Origin: Sarcomyxa edulis
Taxonomy: Eukaryota; Basidiomycota; Agaricomycetes; Agaricales; Mycenaceae
Assembly (NCBI GenBank): GCA_009761415.1
Contig: QUOL01000018.1
Coordinates: 310,001-374,000, forward strand
Length of the DNA stretch: 64,000 bases
Direction: 5' to 3'
Made by a program: the position numbers and the translations under genes. Under the pieces are notes generated by a model. That model searched no databases. It saw only the letters and a list, made by a program, of their open reading frames with translations, and was not told where the DNA came from. Below, piece after piece: positions 47,871-61,101 of this stretch (the first letter of the stretch is position 1; each line of letters starts with the position of its first letter).

Positions 47871-48560
47871 TCAGGTTCGAGGATCTAGAGAATGTTTTCT
47901 CGTGACTTTCTCCGACAAATCTGAAGAGCACTCCTCCTCGTCCTGAAGAGCATGGATGATGCCATCAATGACTTCGATAACACCGCTCATTCGTATGGCT
48001 CCGGTTAAAGCATCCTGCAAACCGACGTAGTCAGTACCACGGTGGAAGGGCGGACTACTGTTGGACTCTTAAAGACCTGCTTGCGTGCACATCGCGGATA
48101 GCTCTACGGAACATGATGGTTCTATGGAACTAATTCGTGCTGAATCAAGTGGTAGCAAGAGTCTCCAACGAAGTCATTCATTGAGGGGTCCGGCGGCGAA
48201 CCAAGAACTTGGCAAGTGCGGCAGATAGACGCCACCACGTAACGCAAGTTTCTAGTATCAGGTCCATTATCAGTTTCATAGACAGGAGCATGACCTAGTA
48301 TTTCTTTTCGTATCAATTGCAAATCAATTGAGGACTTTTTCCAGAAAGTAGTAGGAAGGAGAGGCTTCGACCCCGGCGCCGGTGTGTTATCGTTTGTCGG
48401 CGAGAAACGACAGATTTAATTAGGGGCTTTCCCCACCATGTCCTTGGTCGGCTGGAACTCAATGAGGCCACCAACATACACCTTGCCTTGAAGTCGTCGC
48501 ATCGAAAAGCATACGTCTTGAGTCGTCCGGGTACTTCGAGTCGACGATCCCCGAGTTCAA
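47871..48560 (-). pseudogene. possible broken gene with an in-frame stop
   Basis: Minus-strand segments read like protein in one continuous frame. KVYVGGLIEFQPTKDMVGKAP is followed by a TAA (48416-48418), then NDNTPAPGSKPLLPTTFWK and SSIDLQLIRKEILGHAPVYE, then RNLRYVVASICRTCQVL and SMNDFVGDSCYHLIQHEL. After splice-like gaps come FRRAIRDVHAS and DALTGAIRMSGVIEVIDGII, ending DPRT at the stop 47871-47873. The frame survives on both sides of the TAA. It may be a disabled gene. Alternatively, a GTGGGG donor and an AAAAAG acceptor could remove the stop as an intron. I do not recognise the family and cannot fix a start codon. Confidence 0.4.
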
Positions 48561-50525
48561 TGTGCCTGCATTCAGATTGACCAGCATCCCCGTCATTCTG
48601 GATGGCACACATAGTGAAGGTAGAGCTGGTGCCAGAAGTGATATCTTGAGACCGTGGAAAGACATGGATGTGGACGGAAGAAAAGGTAATTGAGAGTCAG
48701 GCTCCGAGATCTCAGAGCGTCTTCTTCGCGCAACTCCTAACTCGAACATCAACCTCGATATCTCTGCTTCAGTAGATCATACTCACCGTGCAACACATTC
48801 AGCACAGGTTTCGACGACGATAAAGTGGAAAATACAAGCTGGATCATACTCGAGGAAGGCCAAAATATTTGAAAGGCGACAAGCAGCCTGGGTCATTTTT
48901 CAGAATTGTTACAGTCGTACTCGGCGAGTAGTATCTCAAAGGCTGTATCGTCGCACGCAAATCACTGCATATGAACTGTATGTACGATCAGACATTTTCC
49001 AGGAAGACTTGTATATATTGAATACACGAAGACTGCTCGCCAGCCCGCGACTCGCCTCGAGTCCCCAGTTTCAAGCGGGCGCTCTATGTCCGGATTCGCC
49101 TTTTCGCAGTTAGTATCGGACTGGACACGTATCTCTGTTGCTTGAATTGACCTGTACCACTCTCCCATACCTCGTTATGGTCATGATTTGATACAGATCG
49201 TCCTCTTTCGAGCTCTCTTTCAGTGATGGCAAATCATGATCCTAGCCCATCCTGGTGATATGCGACTATCGTAGCCATGCATTGCTCATACTCATTGAGG
49301 TGAGTTGCCAAGTCGTCGAATCCTTGAGGCTCCCTCTGATAGCCTTCGAAATCCCTTTCGCCTTGTAGCTCGAATCTCGAATCTCTTGCCTCTAATAAGC
49401 AAGGCCTCGTAAAGTTATGATGCAACCAACGGCCCCTGCGATACACACTCACTCGGGGTAAGCAGTCGCTATGTTTCATTCGAATCGCATCACGATTCGT
49501 ATACTTATGGGGACCGCTCTCTCGAATCTATGAACATGACCTAACATGATCAGTCCGGAACAGGCGGGAGAGGAGCCCTCCTTCGTGCCATAGATTCATC
49601 CCGATTCCCGTGTCCCGAGCCCCGGTTCCCCAATTGCACCATGGTCGCATCTGGTTGGCGGTCGCATCCATGATCCCGTCGGGATCACAAAGCCACCTTG
49701 ATCGAGACAAGGCCAGTAATCGATCGTACTCCAAGTCTAAACTTGTGCCTTTCTCTATCTATCTATACACTTCTATACAGGTCTCTTGATAGATCTCCAT
49801 TCATTTCCATGTCTATCTCCGAGGGACCTTTGGCAGGACCTTAGACTCGGAGTGATGCAGTAACCAAGAATTATGGCCACATCGAGGTACTGTACTCACG
49901 CATCAACGTTGTTTTACGTGGATTCTTACAGACTCGGTATATCCGTCCGGAGACGCTAGAGAGGCACCATGTATGGGGAGGAATGTATTCCCGATAATTC
50001 AACTTTGTTTCAATAAATAAGACAGATCCACCGATATCTGAAACCGTATCTACGCTACATGAGTGAGAAAGAAAACGAAAGGGTAAATAAAATTCAGGAT
50101 GGATGGAAGGATGGCGCAGTAAGTACGAGGGGAAGAGGAGAGAGAAGTATGTACTGCGCAGGGCACACCATACGCAAGAGCGTAAGGAGTGACGGGAAGG
50201 GTTACAGGTAGTATAAGTAATCACGGAAAGCAAAGCAAGAAAAGGAAGAGAGAGAAAAAAGAAAAGGTCCAGGGATATAATAATTCAGAGACAGATAAAC
50301 GATGGGGTGGGTGAGGTGCAGGTCGTTAGGTGTAGTGTTGGTTTGGTGATGGTAGGATAGTGTGTGACGATGAGTATACTGGAAGGATCTTAGGATATGG
50401 GGCAAAAGTTTTAGGTAAACACATTTGTACGGTTGGACTTTGGCTGGATGCTACAGTATGACGAACGGCAGAGGCGAATTGGACGGGATAATGGACGACG
50501 GACGACGACGATAGGCGTAAAGATA
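48561..50525. other. intergenic spacer
   Basis: These 2 kb contain only short frames in mixed phases. The part next to 50526 is probably the 3' UTR of the Crz1-like gene. A few TATC repeats lie near 49755-49775. Nothing else was recognised. Confidence 0.5.
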
Positions 50526-52987
50526 CTATAGGGTGACGCTCATATTATTCGGCCACGCATCCTCCGTCTTCGTGATAGGAACAGGTAGAGGTGGAGGTTT
50601 GCTTTGGCTGTACGATCGACCTCCACCTCCCGAATTGGGAGAACCACCATTTTGTTCTTGCATCCGTTGACAATCCGCACCGCCCTCGGATCGCACTGCA
50701 ATAGATAAAATTCATTAGTTGCCGTAGATGGTTCTGAGTGCCGGAATTGATGACTCACGATGCCGATTGAGCGCGTCCATTCGTGCAAATTGTTTACTGC
50801 ATCCATCGCAAGTGAATGGTCGATAGTTCGTATGGAGCTGCTCGTGTCGTTTACAGTCATGTTGTCGTGCGAAGCCTTTGCCACATCCAGGCCAAGGGCA
50901 CCGGAATGGTTTCTCCTCATTATGTGACCGAATATGACCTGCAAGATGCATTGAGGATCATCTGGTAAAGAATACGAACATGAAAATTCACCTTTGAGGT
51001 TGAAACTCCTCGTAAAGGTGCTCCCACATCCAGGAACTGGACAGATAAACGTAGCTTCCTGTTTCCTTCGTTTATGACTCGCATTTGCCGTCCGCCCCGT
51101 GGTCACATTCGGTTTCGAAACTGGGATGCCCGATACTCCTCCCTGAACTTGCGCCTGCGCCAATGATAGTTTATTCATATCGTCCAGCCCATGGGTCACG
51201 ACCCCGAGGCCTTGTCTCCCCGATAACGCGACGTTGGGCAGCTCGTCGTATCGTACGCGTGGGCTGGCATTTGGACTCGGATACGGACTGGGGCGTTGAG
51301 AAGGGGAATTTCCGTTACTCCATGATGTCCCGCCGTTGACACTAGCCCCACGTTCGCTGCGTGTGCCGGACGAGGCGCGACGGTAGTGGCCACGAATGGA
51401 CTGTACAGGTTCGGCGGCTGTTGGGAGGAGGAATTGGCGGTTGAGGAATTCATGTTGGGAGGTTGGAGGGAAGAGGTTACTCATGCCAGTGGTCGGACTG
51501 CGAATATCTTCTGAGCGAGATTGGCGATGTCCTGGTCGACCTATAGAGTCTGATTTTGACCGTCGAAGGTTGACGCTGATGTCAGGGGAGAGGAAGTCAT
51601 TTGAACCAAGAAGTTGTTGCTGCTGGAGATGCTGCGAGCTTGGAGGTCCGAAAGTATAGTTGTGCGTGAGATGAGGGTGTTGTTGTGGAGATATATTGAA
51701 CGAGGTCTGATGTGCACCAGCACTGGAAGGGGGCTGTCGATGTTGCATGTGCGGGCTGGGAAGGATGTCGTTCATGTTGACTGTTCCTTCTTCCAATGCC
51801 GAGTTGTTGTCGTGTGTCAATTGAGTCATTAAATCAGTTCCCCACTGTGGAGGTTCGAGCGAAGTATCAGATTTGCTACGTGTCCGAGGATTGGAACTAG
51901 GAAAGAGGTAGTTATTTCCCCCAGAGTTGCTGTTAGTGTTAAGTAGTTGTGAACCCGAGGACAGCCCCCCGGATGTACCAGAGTCGTGGCTGTGCGGACC
52001 AAAATTATAGGAAACCTGTGCATGGTCCCGGAATTGTGAAACGCCCATCGAATCATCGGAGGATGGCATCTGTTGTGAATGATCCCATGCTGATGTTTGC
52101 TGTTGGGGGTTTAGCGATGACCCTCCGAACATAACAAAGAGAAGAATATGGTAATTAGACGGCGATTACCGGAGGTAAATGGAAAATGATTCACCTGCAT
52201 CAAGTCGCGTCTGGAAATTGTTTGCCTGTGGTGTCACTCCGCCACCGCTGACTGGAGTAGCGGGAACGATATGTAATTGTGGGCCCGTCGACATCAAGCC
52301 GCCATCACCTGAGGGAGCGTTGATCGTGGGCGGCGGCGGGAAACACGAGCCGGAAGGACTGCTTGAGTCCGGAATCATAAGCTGAGGAGGAGACTGAGGC
52401 TTCGGAGGGGTCAAAGACCGATCCTGGGGCAAAGGGTGTGTGCCCCAATTTGGGGAGTGGAAGCTCATATTTTCGAAACTGCCTGCAACCTCCATACGAG
52501 GCGATGGTGATATCTTGGGATTCGGATTGGAGGAAACGGACGATGCGCGGCTGCGAATCTCGCCGTCCTGACCACTGTCACCGCCTCCATTGCTGGACGG
52601 TGAACTATAGTCGTACGGACTGCCGCGCAAATCGGCCGAGGTTGATGCGACAGTCACACTGACTTGGTTATCGAATCCAGACATGTAATCGTTGTCGTTG
52701 AAGACTAGAAGAGAAGAGGAATGGGGTGCGTCGTATTGAGAAGGATCGTAATCTAGAATGGGACCGTTTGGATCGTCGTCGAAGAGACTGAAGGACTCGT
52801 TCTCTCCGAAACTTAGCTCTGAGTTATTGGAAAAGGGAGAGTTGTCGTAGGATCCGTTGTATGAGGGTGTGTGAGGGAAGGGAGGGCTAAAGTCGTACGA
52901 ATCAAAAGTGCGAGATAGATCTAGACGACCGGAGGAAGGAGAGGGGGGTTGTATATCAATCTCGTTTATATATTCGAGACCCTCCAT
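50526..52987 (-). CDS. C2H2 zinc-finger transcription factor, Crz1/Prz1-like
   Basis: Four exons give about 810 residues from [17 protein letters not shown] at 52987. The N-terminal 600 residues are Ser/Pro/Gln-rich and disordered. Three fingers follow, split by introns: [20 protein letters not shown] joined to [30 protein letters not shown]; and [19 protein letters not shown] joined to LRSEGGADC, where the final ligand is a cysteine. That third finger and its LRSEGGADC ending are typical of the calcineurin-responsive Crz1/Prz1 group. Introns lie near 52139-52196, 50943-50990 and 50702-50758. The C-terminus ends WPNNMSVTL. Crz1 factors move to the nucleus when calcineurin dephosphorylates Ser-rich regions. 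Calcium or cell-wall stress control is inferred; I did not identify a docking motif with confidence. Confidence 0.88.
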
Positions 52988-53450
52988 TGTAGTTGACGGG
53001 ATGAGGAGGAAGGGTGATAATTTTATTTGGGTTCTGAAAAGGCGGTGGGATGGGATTGGGAGGTGTTCATCAGCAAAAGTGCAGAATTCTTATGCAGCCA
53101 TGTGGCCTCGGTGAAAGCCGACGAGGTTTGTGGAACCCTAACCGGGCCACACAACGCGTCCACCACATCTCTGGCTTTCTTACAACGACGTCACCACATC
53201 TCTGCCTCCTCACAAAGGCGCACAAACCTTTTCGTCTCATGTAGAGGACTACAAAACCCCCTAAGCACCAAGCGGAGCTCGCTTTCCTGCGGACTTTGAA
53301 ACTCGAACTTCAAAACTCGCTCGAGAAATTCAACTAAGTTCCGCCCCTCCCCTTGCCCTCCTCTTTCTCACTCACTCCCTAGAATCTCAACATCAACCGT
53401 CGTCAAGGTGCTGCTCTACCCTACATCTTTGAGTCTAAGCTCTAGAGCTC
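52988..53450. promoter_or_regulatory. upstream region of the Crz1-like gene
   Basis: This is the probable promoter and 5' leader of the minus-strand regulator. A 13-bp direct repeat, CACCACATCTCTG, occurs twice near 53158-53206. No gene was seen. Confidence 0.45.
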
Positions 53451-56370
53451 TCTGGTATGTATACTGAGACATGTTTCCTACTGATAAGATCTCTACACCG
53501 CCAGCCCGACCAACATTTGTACCTTTTCCCTCCCGCTAGACGAAGCATAAACGTGCTTCCAAGAATTCTCGTCGACGTTTTCAAATTTTTATACTCTGCG
53601 CTTACTCTTGATGACCATCTGCACATCAAGCTCCGCTGGTCAAGTCGTCCTGGAGCTTCGAATATGAGTATTTCTGGGCTTTGTTTCACACAACTTACGT
53701 GCCTCCTATAACATGACATTGGAGCAAGGTCTGATCGTCAAACACCAGGATGGCACGATGTGAGTTTTTCATAGCATATATGCGTATCATTAACGCATAC
53801 GCTCTATCAGTTGCCGAGTAAATCGGCGGGCCTTCGGTGTAGGACTCAAACTCGGTACCTCGATAATACACAGATCGCTTGGTGCGCTACGCCGTTGAAG
53901 AGGTTGACCCGTACACTGCTGCTCCGTTGTCTACTACCTATTTCGTCAACATCAGCTTGACAATTCGAAAGGTGAATGCTCAAAATTATGGGTTTCCGAT
54001 TCTGATGAATTCTTCGTGACGTCGCGACGTCGGGGCGTACTTCTGCAGAGTTCCGTTAGCAACGGTCCACCTTTCTTTCCAGCATCGAGTAAGTAAACGT
54101 TTACCTAGGACGTATCTCGACTGATCGACACTTCAGCTAGTCTTTTTCTCGTCTCTTTCTCGTTGCTCTTTGATATCGTCCTCTTGTATGTATCTCTTCT
54201 TAATTGTCTAGGCTTCACTGATAGTTCATTGGCGAACCGTTTCATCTTTATTAATCACAGATTGTGACATTTCCGTAAGCTCACTTATGCATCTTGTACT
54301 TCCGTTAGCTGACCGCCATCTACTCACAGGTGCTCTCGACTCCATCTGCATGTCTCGGTGCCCAACAACATGCTGGTCAGCTCGCTTTACCTTCATCTGA
54401 TACCATGTCTACCCCGGCTCATATCCTTCGCAGCTTTAGTTCCCTCTTGGATTCTCTTTTTATATCGCCTCGTGGTATGTATTGTGTGCTAGATCTCATT
54501 GACCTTGGCTTACCTATCAATGTCGAACAGCTCCATGCCTTCTTTCTAGGCCTTTCTACTCTTTCTCGTGAGTCCTCACTTGTCCATCGTCGAATCACGC
54601 CTTATTGGTGGTCTCTTCAAGTGTTATCGCTCTTCTTCCCCGTCCCTCGGTAGAATGATTCGCGAATCAACGGCTCATTCTCTCTCAGCCTTTTTTACCC
54701 GGTATGTACAATCGTGTATCATGCCATCTAAGCTAACCGCTCTCCGCCGAACAATCTCATAGGATGCTTTCCCATACGTCCTGGGGTTCCTCGCTCATCC
54801 ATCTTCGGGTTTGGGCCTCAACAACGACGCCCGCAAGTACCTTCGACTCCAACTTTCCTTGGTGCTCTTAGCTCGATAGCTTCTTCTCCCTTGTTCACCG
54901 CTCCTCCGCTTGTCGTAGTACTTTTCTCCGAAATATCATCTTTTTATGTCTCTATTTCCCGAGTGCGACGCGAGTGCGACTGCTTCAGCTACAGTACCAG
55001 ACCAGAAAAAGCAACATATATCATATAGCCCTCTACCGAGCTGTGTGCCCCTTGTGCAGCTATACAGAGCCCATTATGTTTGTCAGATTGACAAATCTCA
55101 TGCAGGTCTGTCGTGATTTTGATTCTCATTTATCCATTATGCACCCCTCACAAGCCCTGCACAAGGTGGGCACAAACCTTGTGAGGTGTGTCGAGGTATT
55201 TACACTTTGTGCAGGTATGTGAGCCCCTGTGCGGCCACACATACTTTCCGGCCTTTTGCTGATGTTGCTAACAGACAAGATCACTTCCTTTTCAATCTCC
55301 GCTCTTTCTCGGTCTCACTCAGTGGCATCACTCTCTATTTCATGATTCTCTATCTCTATCATGATATACGCATGAGACAGTCTGGAGATCTTCAGTCTGA
55401 CTCGTCTTGAAGTTTGAGGACGTGTGTCCCCCCGTGAAGGGCGGTGCTCTGTTTCTGCCGAATCGACAGCCGGCCGTTCATTTAGCGCGCGTTGGGATAA
55501 ACCCTTCACGTAACTCCCCCCACAATTCCAATTCGGAGACCTTCTCTCCGCCGACCTCCGTAGACCGTGAGCCATCTCCGTTAAAGTTGAGTCCTTCATG
55601 TTGCCAACTTTGGGTGGCTTTGATGCATATGATGGCGATTTAGCCATGATCATCATATGTACGTGAGTGTACTTTGCCCCTGCCCAACAAATTCGAAGAG
55701 AGTACTGATTGTTGCCGATCTTGACAGGATATCGATGTTCCACAACCAGCCCCGGTGGATGCTCATCCCCCGTTACTGTCAGGCCCTAAAGAGACCCAGA
55801 AAATAGTGTTAGCGCTAGCCAAGCGCCGTCGGTACTCTCAGAACGAACAATGCAGTAACCATTGCGCTAGCCTTGTTGTTGACCTTCTCAAGGTACTTCC
55901 GACAACCAGGGAATCTTGCCGCTGTATCCTACAGACTGCTTTGTTCTTCTCTCATGACAGCTAGGAATTTCATATCACTAATCCGATCACATGTAACTGC
56001 TTCACAACTCTACAACATCTCTGTCGATCCCCGGTACTTCCAATCTCACCTCGAGACCGGTATAGCTCCTCTCAGTTGCACGCACCAGCCCGAAACAGTA
56101 ATCCAACCCGTACTCATTAAACAAGGATATCTCCTCAAATGCGACGTGTTCTCTGACATGTTCTATGTAAGGTTATCCCCCCTCGTCGAAACCACCGAAA
56201 CAAGTGTGCCTACTACTACATGCACTTTAGAAGGTGTCGTACCTAATCCTGGCGCTGTCACCAGCATCAATCTCACAACGAAACGAATCTTAATGCAGGG
56301 GATCTATAGATCTTGCTTTGACAGCAAACTGGCGCGCCCATCCTCGTCTAGACCTCCCTTCTGATTCCAC
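53451..56370 (+). other. coding-like fragments with splice-like signals, unassigned
   Basis: The plus strand has several stretches with protein-like composition bounded by GTATGT- and CAG-type signals. Examples are ILRSFSSLLDSLFISPR (about 54428-54475), LIGGLFKCYRSSSPSLGRM (about 54606-54660), DAFPYVLGFLAHPSSGLGL (about 54764-54820), LPTLGGFDAYDGDLAMI (about 55602-55652), ETQKIVLALAKRRRYSQNE (about 55791-55850) and a 160-codon frame at 55873-56364. I could not join them into one open frame. It could be a multi-exon gene, a decayed gene or mobile-element debris. A hairpin with arms CTCACAAG and CTTGTGAG lies at 55146-55184. I recognise no family. Confidence 0.3.
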
Positions 56371-58721
56371 CCCCCTACACGTACGTTGACGTCTATTCGT
56401 ATACGACCCCTCGGATATCGATGAGTAACCTGGCCTGAAGAATAACATGAACACCGATTCCGTCAGGTTCTCGACCCTTCGTCTTGAACGAGTTTGAGCT
56501 TGGAGTACGCCTCTCCCGCAAGATGGAGCTCCGAGCCTCCAGGAACTCGGGGCATTGAACGACGCGACAACGGGATACCCGAATCGCGTATTACTTACTT
56601 AGCCATCATCGTACAAGTAATCGTGTGTATACGCGATCCGGTGTTCATGCATGCTGACACAGCCTCAGCTCTCCGCGGGGGCAGTGAAGTGTGGACGTAT
56701 GTACTTAGAGGACTTCATGGAAGCAATTATCTTGTGATCGAGTAGTATGAATGAAATTAACAGCACCGTAATGGGCAGGAACAGGTTAGACCGGTGTGAA
56801 GGGTCTTTCGGAAAGATACCGTTCTTTACATGTCCCTCCTTTGACGCTGGTATGTGAATCGAAGCTCGGGTAAGTATAGTATATGTTTCCTACCGCCTGG
56901 ACGGTGAAGTTAGTGAAGTATACCAACCCGATCGGCATACAGCATAGCGGTTCTAACGGTGTTTCTCCCCACAATAACATTACACTGCCTGCATGCCCCC
57001 CACTCGGTAAATGAACTGAACCCGGCGGCATCGACGTAAACTGGGAGGAGCACTTCATACATCGTCAAGTACTGTCATAGTTGTCGACATAGCCTAGAGT
57101 AAGTGCATCCGGTTTGACCTTGACGAAGGCTATCGACCGTAAACTTTTCTTTGGCAATGGCCTGACAAAACAATCTTTGGACCGAAAAGGCGGTAAAAGC
57201 AACGTCCGCCGTTATCGCTGCCAATGCTATATGTATCTGGACTCTGCATCCTCTCGACAAGTTCGAAGATATACCCACATGCATTTGAGGGGTCGGTATT
57301 TCATTGGTATACCGAGTCGAACGCCGAAGCTCACGCGAAGAGTGGAAAAGGATGCCGACTCCCATCGTCATGTGCGCGAGTCCTTCCGAATCGGCCACCC
57401 ACCAAGACAGGCCACAGGGCTTAGAGTTCCTGTTTATGATGATCCGAAGAGGGGGAAAGAATGCGAACAGGAGGACAAGAGTGCATCTTCTAGGCCTTGA
57501 TCTTGATGAGATGTGAGAGCTTGGGTTCGCGGTATCTTCCACGAATGGGTTGCAGCGGACGGGCTCAAGGTGGGATCCCACGCTCTGTCTCCTTTCCCAG
57601 GTGGGCGGGCACTGCAGGAAATTCAGGTCAAGACTGGAAACAAACTCTCAGGATGAAGTTCCCATCATTGATGATATCAGAGCCGCGGCATTGGGACACA
57701 TACGATGTGAGAGTAGCAGATGACGCCGCGTGCGCAATTGAACGAAGCCTCTATCCAGAAAGGTACTCTGGTAAGGACCTCCGAGGTCTATAAGTGTCCG
57801 TCTACCTAGAAACGGTGGGCGTCAACCTGAAGATAGATAAGGATCAGGTCAAGTCAATTTTTTGATAGCAGGTCAACAATCGTTGCATCAAATCACGGAC
57901 TCGGAATAGATGAGCAGCATCGACAACAACAAAGGTTTTGCGTGGATGCAGTCATTGTCAATCAGGAATTGAACTCTGAGATTGATGATAATTGACGAGG
58001 ACCTATCAATGTACAAAGTTCGAATCTCTGGAACAAAACAGGGGATGTATCAGTGTGCGCGGAACAGAATCTACGCAATGTATACACTCATCAGAGAAGC
58101 AACGGTACTGATAGGGGAGCGGAGGATGGCACCGCCCCGAATTCATCCCGGGCCCGAATTTGTGAGGAAGCCCCGTGAAGGAATCGGATGAACGATGAAG
58201 AATCTATCAGGAAGGTCAGTCATGTTGCGTCGTTCCTATTGAATTGATGGTCTGATTCTCTGAGAGACACCAGCCCAATCGAGATGGTACGAAAACTCAA
58301 GCACTTAAGCACGATATTTATCAGTTGGTTTGTGCTAGAAGACTCGACGATATCAGCGACCGAATCACGAAGGAAAAATTTAGACCTCGTTACCACTCAC
58401 AGAGTAGTGAGAAAATAGTCACCTGATACGCAATTCGGATAAGTGTCTGACCCATTGAGAGGAACGAGTGAGAGATACCTCAGAAATTCTCAAGCCGACA
58501 TAGCAGATGATGGACCAGGACGATGGACGCCGTTGCGGCGAGTGGAGGTGACGGTGACCCAACGTGACCATTTGCAGTGAGCGCGGTGTTAGAGTCACAG
58601 GTCTCGGCCAAACAACCGCTTTCTCACGCATCCATAACGCGTGACATAACGTGACACTCGAATGCAGCTCTCCAAAGTCACGGTCAAAATTTACGCAAGT
58701 CTACTGCAAATCTACAGCTGC
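56371..58721. other. intergenic spacer
   Basis: No gene is supported in these 2.3 kb. A run of small frames on both strands near 57075-57581 shows no conserved pattern. The 200 bp before 58722 are presumably the RAI1 promoter; closely spaced ACGTGAC and ACGCGTGAC sequences occur at about 58560-58655. Confidence 0.5.
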
Positions 58722-60440
58722 ATGGCCTCCTCATCAAAACGAAAAATATCGGATCTTTTGAACAATGACGAAGACCCAATCCGAGCCGTTAAACCGCGCT
58801 TAAATTCCATCGCATCTCCCGCAGTCTTAGCACTGCCTACCGTCCCTGCATCTCGTACTCCTACCGCTGTTGCTTTCCAACAACCGCTTCCGCTACTCAC
58901 ATTCTCATATACTCCATCTCGTGAGCTAGAGTTCACAAACTCTGCTTTGCGGTATTTCGTCGAACCACCTATTGGTGCCAAACTTAGTTATGGATATGAT
59001 AAATGGACGAGAAAGCCGGAAGTACGAGGACGAGTTGATTCCTTGGTCAGAGCATGGTCAAAAGCACGTAACGGATCGAACCAGAGCCAGAAGAGGCTGG
59101 TAGGCCCTGCTAACGGTATGGAGATTGGCGTAGTTTCATGGAGAGGTGTTATGACAAAGTATGTAAAGTTCCTCTATATGCAAAGAAACGCCTGTATTGA
59201 GGGACGATCCTGATATTTTTGATGAGTGAGGATATTGACCGCGCCCTACGAGGAAAGAGATGGCTGGGAGTTGAACATTATGGATGTGGGAGGCACGATG
59301 TATTTCGAAGAGCATAGCTCGGAGGAAAATCTGAAATCCAGGTGAGTCTCAACCCCATATGCTTACTAGGTCACTGAGTTCTTGCTACTTAGAAATGATA
59401 TGGATCCGAAACATCGTCTCCAATCATACTTTGGTTACGCATTCGAATCGTACTGTACATCGGGTTCTCCATCTGAACAACCCCGAAAGTCCAATATTAG
59501 TAACACCAGCCTTGACGACCCTCCTGCTGGTTGGGGCGGAGACGTCGACACAAACGTTCAATGGTGTAGCGTTGTTAAGACAAAATTGGGAGACACGAGA
59601 ATGATCATTGGTGGCGAAGTTGATTGCGTACGGGGTATGTCTAAGCACGTTCTTCCATGTATAGCAGCTCATTGGCTTGAACATATAGGCGCCTATACTG
59701 GAAAAACGAATCAGTTTGTAGAGCTCAAAACGTCCATGACAATCAGAGGCCCCCAAGATGAGTCGAGGTTCGAAAAGTGAGTCTTCTCAATCGTCACGAG
59801 ATTATCGTACGAGTAACATTCTGGTTTGGTCTCATCTGTAGGAAACTCTTGAAATTCTATTTCCAATCATTTCTACTCGGCGTTCCTGTGAGTGCTGCGT
59901 TCGACGCTGTTTACCATTCTACTAATCCGTTACCGCTAGGAAATACTTGTAGGATTTAGAACATACCCAGGGGTCCTCACCACGACGCAGTCGTTCAAAA
60001 CCATAGAACTTCCTCGCCTCGTACGTGGCAAACCAAATGCATGGGATCCAGCTGTATGTCTCGATTGGGGTCGCACCTTTCTGGAATTCCTCAAAGACAT
60101 CGTCCGTACCAAACCACCAGGGCAACTGGACGATGAAGGGTCGAAGACCAAATCCCGACCCAATGTGTGGCGCGTGAGATTCGTACCAAAGGATCGCGTT
60201 ACTGTGGAGCTGCTCGATGACGCTGGCGTGGAAGATGTTGAAGGGGGAGAGGACAGAGTCGGATTCTTGCCAAGATGGTATTGGGATGAGGAGATGCAGA
60301 GACTTGAGGCGGACGAAACAAGTGGCAGCAAAGAGTCCGGTTGCGGCGTTGTTGGTGAAGACTCGACCTATACCTCTTCAAAGAGGACTGTACCGACGTC
60401 TACACCTTCTGTTATAGTTCCGGAAGGGTGGCGGATCTGA
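58722..60440 (+). CDS. RAI1: decapping nuclease Rai1/DXO
   Basis: Rai1 removes incomplete 5' caps (pyrophosphohydrolase or decapping activity) and in fungi stabilises the nuclear exonuclease Rat1. Six exons encode about 440 residues. The start taken is MASSSKRKISDLLNNDED at 58722; an in-frame ATG at 58662 would add 20 residues. Introns lie near 59159-59229, 59342-59391, 59634-59687, 59778-59841 and 59890-59939. Family motifs follow in order: FVEPPIGAKLSYGYDKW, GGEVDC (metal-binding Glu-x-Asp), QFVELKTS (metal-binding Glu and catalytic Lys) and FYFQSFLLGVPEILVGFR. The C-terminal 60 residues are acidic then Ser/Thr-rich and not conserved. The Rat1 partner gene is not in this window. Confidence 0.94.
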
Positions 60441-61101
60441 TACGATATCTTGGAATATATGGCTTCGTATGTCTCGTTGCAATGCCATTGCTGTGTTTTT
60501 CATTTCGATTTTCTCGCGCTCCCTCGACATTTACTGGTTTCCTTGACGGCTGACAGCTAGGACATTACGGTACCCACATGAACTCCACTCACCGAACTTT
60601 ATCAGTGCGCGCTAATCAGAGGTGCTCAACACAGTATTCTTCATTCATATGATAGCCATAGGTGAGTCGATCCTATCTTCTTGCAATCGCCAGCCGTTTA
60701 TCTGACTCTGTTGTAGGCGCGTATAACTAGCAATGGTCAGTCTAGGACAGAATACCTGTGAGCTGAACATCATTGTCTGTAATCTATACCGCAACACTTT
60801 CCATAATACTGACACTTCCGTTCCCTAGGTGCTTGGCTATGCTGACAGTCTCAGCCGTATCATGATAATGGATTCACCGCCCAAAGTTCCGTTAATAAAT
60901 GCTAGCCATACAAGCGCTCGCGAATACATCCTCATCGTAAGCGATCACGTCAATACTGTCAGCACATTTCTCAAGGCGTTATTATCTTATAATGAACTCG
61001 AAGGACACAGAGAGATATTCTCTTTCCCCTTGCCGTATTTTCCTTTCTATCGTCTCCTTTCTCAAGGTACTGGTACCAAACCCGTTATATATTCTATCAA
61101 T
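60441..61101. other. intergenic spacer
   Basis: These 661 bp lie between RAI1 and MARVEL copy B on the same strand. The open frame at 60829-61152 overlaps the MARVEL start in another phase and is probably not coding. Nothing else was seen. Confidence 0.5.

Noticed and set aside
58008..58030. tRNA-like B-box (AGTTCGAATCTC)
   Set aside because: There is no A-box at the right distance upstream and no acceptor stem can be formed.
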